DNA from: Bacteroidota bacterium
Lineage (GTDB): Bacteria; Bacteroidota; Bacteroidia; Bacteroidales; VadinHA17
Reading direction: 5' to 3'
Assembly: GCA_029547705.1 (NCBI GenBank)
Contig: JAKPOU010000041.1
Coordinates: 186,001 to 250,000, forward strand
Length of the DNA stretch: 64,000 bases
Part shown: piece by piece, positions 62,530 through 64,000 of the stretch
Layout of the letters: the number at the start of each line of letters is the position of its first letter
Position numbering within the stretch: the first letter of the stretch is position 1
Notes under the pieces: generated by a model
Databases searched by the model: none
What the model saw: only the letters and a program-made list of their open reading frames with translations
Told to the model about the DNA's origin: nothing
Position numbers and translations under genes: made by a program

Positions 62530-63864
62530 CTATTTAATTTCTTCCTGCGGCCTTCTTCCTATGCCATAGTATTTAAATCCCATTTTTACGAGCAAAGCCG
62601 GATCGTAAATATTTCTTCCGTCGAATATCACCCTGTCTTTCATTATCCCTGCCATTTTTTTAAAATTGGGAAGCTGAAATTCCGGCCATTCCGTCATTAA
62701 TGCCATTGCATCAGTATTTTCCAGTGCTTCATAGGGATTATCACAGTATTGTATTGAATCTCCGAGGAGCTTTTTTGTTTCCTTCATTGCGGCCGGGTCA
62801 TACGCCCTGACGACTGCCCCCTTATCAAGAAGCTTTCTTATCAGGTGGAGGGATGATGATTCACGTACGTCATCAGTTTTGGGCTTGAAGGATAATCCCC
62901 ATATTCCGATTGTCTTTTTTTCAAGCCTGCCGCTGAAGTGATACTTCATCTTGTTGAAAATGATATTTTTCTGAAACTCATTTGCTTTTTCAACTGCTTT
63001 GACGACATTGAGTTCATAGCCCAGTTCCTCTGCCGTTTTGATTATGGCCTTCACATCCTTGGGAAAGCAGGAACCTCCATAGCCCGGTCCGGGATAGAGA
63101 AACTTGCTGCCTATTCTTGAATCACTTCCTATTCCCCTTCTTACATGGTTTATATCGGCTCCGAGAAGGTCACAGAGGTTTGCCATTTCATTGATAAAGC
63201 TTATCCGGGTAGCCAGCATTGCATTGGCAGCATATTTTGTAATTTCGGCAGAAGGGATGTCCATGAATATTATCGGGTGGTTATTAAGCACAAAGGGTTT
63301 GTAGAGACGCTGCATCACTTCCCCTGCTTCCGGGTTATCCACTCCGACCACTATTCTTTCAGGTCTGAGAAAATCTTCAAGGGCGGCTCCTTCCTTAAGA
63401 AATTCCGGATTTGATGCCATGCTGAATCGGATTCCGGACTGTCTTTTTTCGAGTTGCCTCTGTATGGTTTCCCTTACCTTTTCGGATGTTCCCACGGGAA
63501 CTGTGCTTTTTGTAACGATCAGGGCGTAGTCTTTAAGGGAATCACCAATTTCCCGTGCAACCTCCAGCACATGTTTCAAATCCGCACTTCCGTCTTCTCC
63601 CGGGGGTGTTCCCACCGCAATGAAAATAACCTCTGAACCCTCTATGCCTTCTGATACTGAGGATGAAAAAAACAGCCTTCCCTTTTCCACATTTCTGCTG
63701 ATCATTGTTTCCAGTCCCGGCTCATAGATGGGGATGGTGCCTTTGTTAAGCCCCCTGATTTTATCCGTATCCCTGTCAATGCATGTCACCGTTACTCCGG
63801 TCTCGGCAAAGCAGGTACCGGTAACCAGTCCGACGTATCCTGTCCCAATTACACTGATTTTCAT
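62530..63864 (-). CDS. ugd: UDP-glucose 6-dehydrogenase
   Basis: A 444-residue UDP-glucose/GDP-mannose dehydrogenase. [10 protein letters not shown] (7-16) binds NAD; the three-domain layout includes [20 protein letters not shown], and the active-site Cys266 in [10 protein letters not shown]; the C-terminal domain ends with WPEFQ...FDGRNIYD. It makes UDP-glucuronate for surface polysaccharide. It is the first gene of the minus-strand series, with a promoter-like box upstream. Confidence 0.96.
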   Translation of the reverse strand: MKISVIGTGYVGLVTGTCFAETGVTVTCIDRDTDKIRGLNKGTIPIYEPGLETMISRNVEKGRLFFSSSVSEGIEGSEVIFIAVGTPPGEDGSADLKHVLEVAREIGDSLKDYALIVTKSTVPVGTSEKVRETIQRQLEKRQSGIRFSMASNPEFLKEGAALEDFLRPERIVVGVDNPEAGEVMQRLYKPFVLNNHPIIFMDIPSAEITKYAANAMLATRISFINEMANLCDLLGADINHVRRGIGSDSRIGSKFLYPGPGYGGSCFPKDVKAIIKTAEELGYELNVVKAVEKANEFQKNIIFNKMKYHFSGRLEKKTIGIWGLSFKPKTDDVRESSSLHLIRKLLDKGAVVRAYDPAAMKETKKLLGDSIQYCDNPYEALENTDAMALMTEWPEFQLPNFKKMAGIMKDRVIFDGRNIYDPALLVKMGFKYYGIGRRPQEEIK

Positions 63865-63901
63865 TAAAGCTGGTTCGTTGAGGATTGAATTAAAACATTT
63901 G

Positions 63902-63909
63902 CAAAGATA
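63902..63909 (-). promoter_or_regulatory. -7 element of the ugd-rfb operon promoter
   Basis: On the minus strand TATCTTTG (63909-63902) fits TAnnTTTG and lies 38 bp upstream of the ugd ATG. No exact TTTG is at the -33 position; the base composition there is T-rich. The remaining DNA to the window edge holds nothing else recognised. Confidence 0.55.
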
Positions 63910-64000
63910 ACAGAAGCCCTGAGATTTGAAAACAGATTCTGTTAATTGCCTAATCCCTTCAGTTTGAGAAGCCGGAACCCCGGAAACAATGTTTAGGGCA

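Overview
The window looks like chromosomal DNA of a member of the Bacteroidota, most likely a Bacteroidales/Marinilabiliales-type polysaccharide degrader. The evidence is two SusC/SusD pairs, many exported lipoproteins, the neighbouring DUF3822 and rsmD genes, promoters of the TTTG-N19/20-TAnnTTTG type, and dense carbohydrate-active genes. The genus cannot be told from the sequence. No tRNA, rRNA, CRISPR array, transposase or phage gene was seen.

Left edge (1-2049): a 5'-truncated Fic-family gene runs off the window. It is followed by a Tat-exported Gfo/Idh/MocA oxidoreductase and a gap holding a possible decayed ORF.

Locus 1 (about 2050-19520) is a polysaccharide utilisation locus (PUL). 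It has a LacI-type regulator, then a plus-strand series: penicillin-acylase-family lipoprotein, SusC, SusD, two GH172 (DUF2961) proteins and a GH116 protein. A minus-strand pair follows: PKD-domain lipoprotein and CocE/NonD-type hydrolase. The regulator and PKD-gene promoters are almost identical, CTTG-N20-TATATTTG with a palindromic TTAAACG(A/T)TTAA operator in the spacer. A third operator-like copy precedes the acylase-SusCD series. This points to one regulon under the LacI protein. Combining GH172 with GH116 suggests a furanosidic glycan such as D-arabinan or a fructofuranoside; this is inference.

Locus 2 (about 19567-36838) holds two exported DUF362 paralogues, a GH18-fold lipoprotein, a GH9 / DUF5916 / cupin series on the minus strand, an HxlR-type regulator, and a second GH9 followed by a membrane acetyltransferase-like protein (DUF5009) and a GHL10-like lipoprotein. 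The two GH9 genes are clear paralogues in opposite orientation.

Locus 3 (about 37144-49971) has a beta-carbonic anhydrase, a GH3 lipoprotein divergent from a second SusC/SusD pair, a second Tat-type Gfo/Idh/MocA oxidoreductase, and a large Asp-box beta-propeller lipoprotein related to GH74/sortilin-type propellers.

Right part (about 50241-64000) is mostly housekeeping and cell-surface biosynthesis: outer-membrane barrel proteins, kdsA and a kdsD-like isomerase (Kdo for lipopolysaccharide), a creatininase-family hydrolase, rsmD with DUF3822, a RecD-like helicase, and a minus-strand operon ugd-rfbA-rfbC-rfbD-phosphohexomutase-yjbQ. That operon supplies UDP-glucuronate and most of the dTDP-rhamnose route, but rfbB (dTDP-glucose 4,6-dehydratase) is absent from the window.
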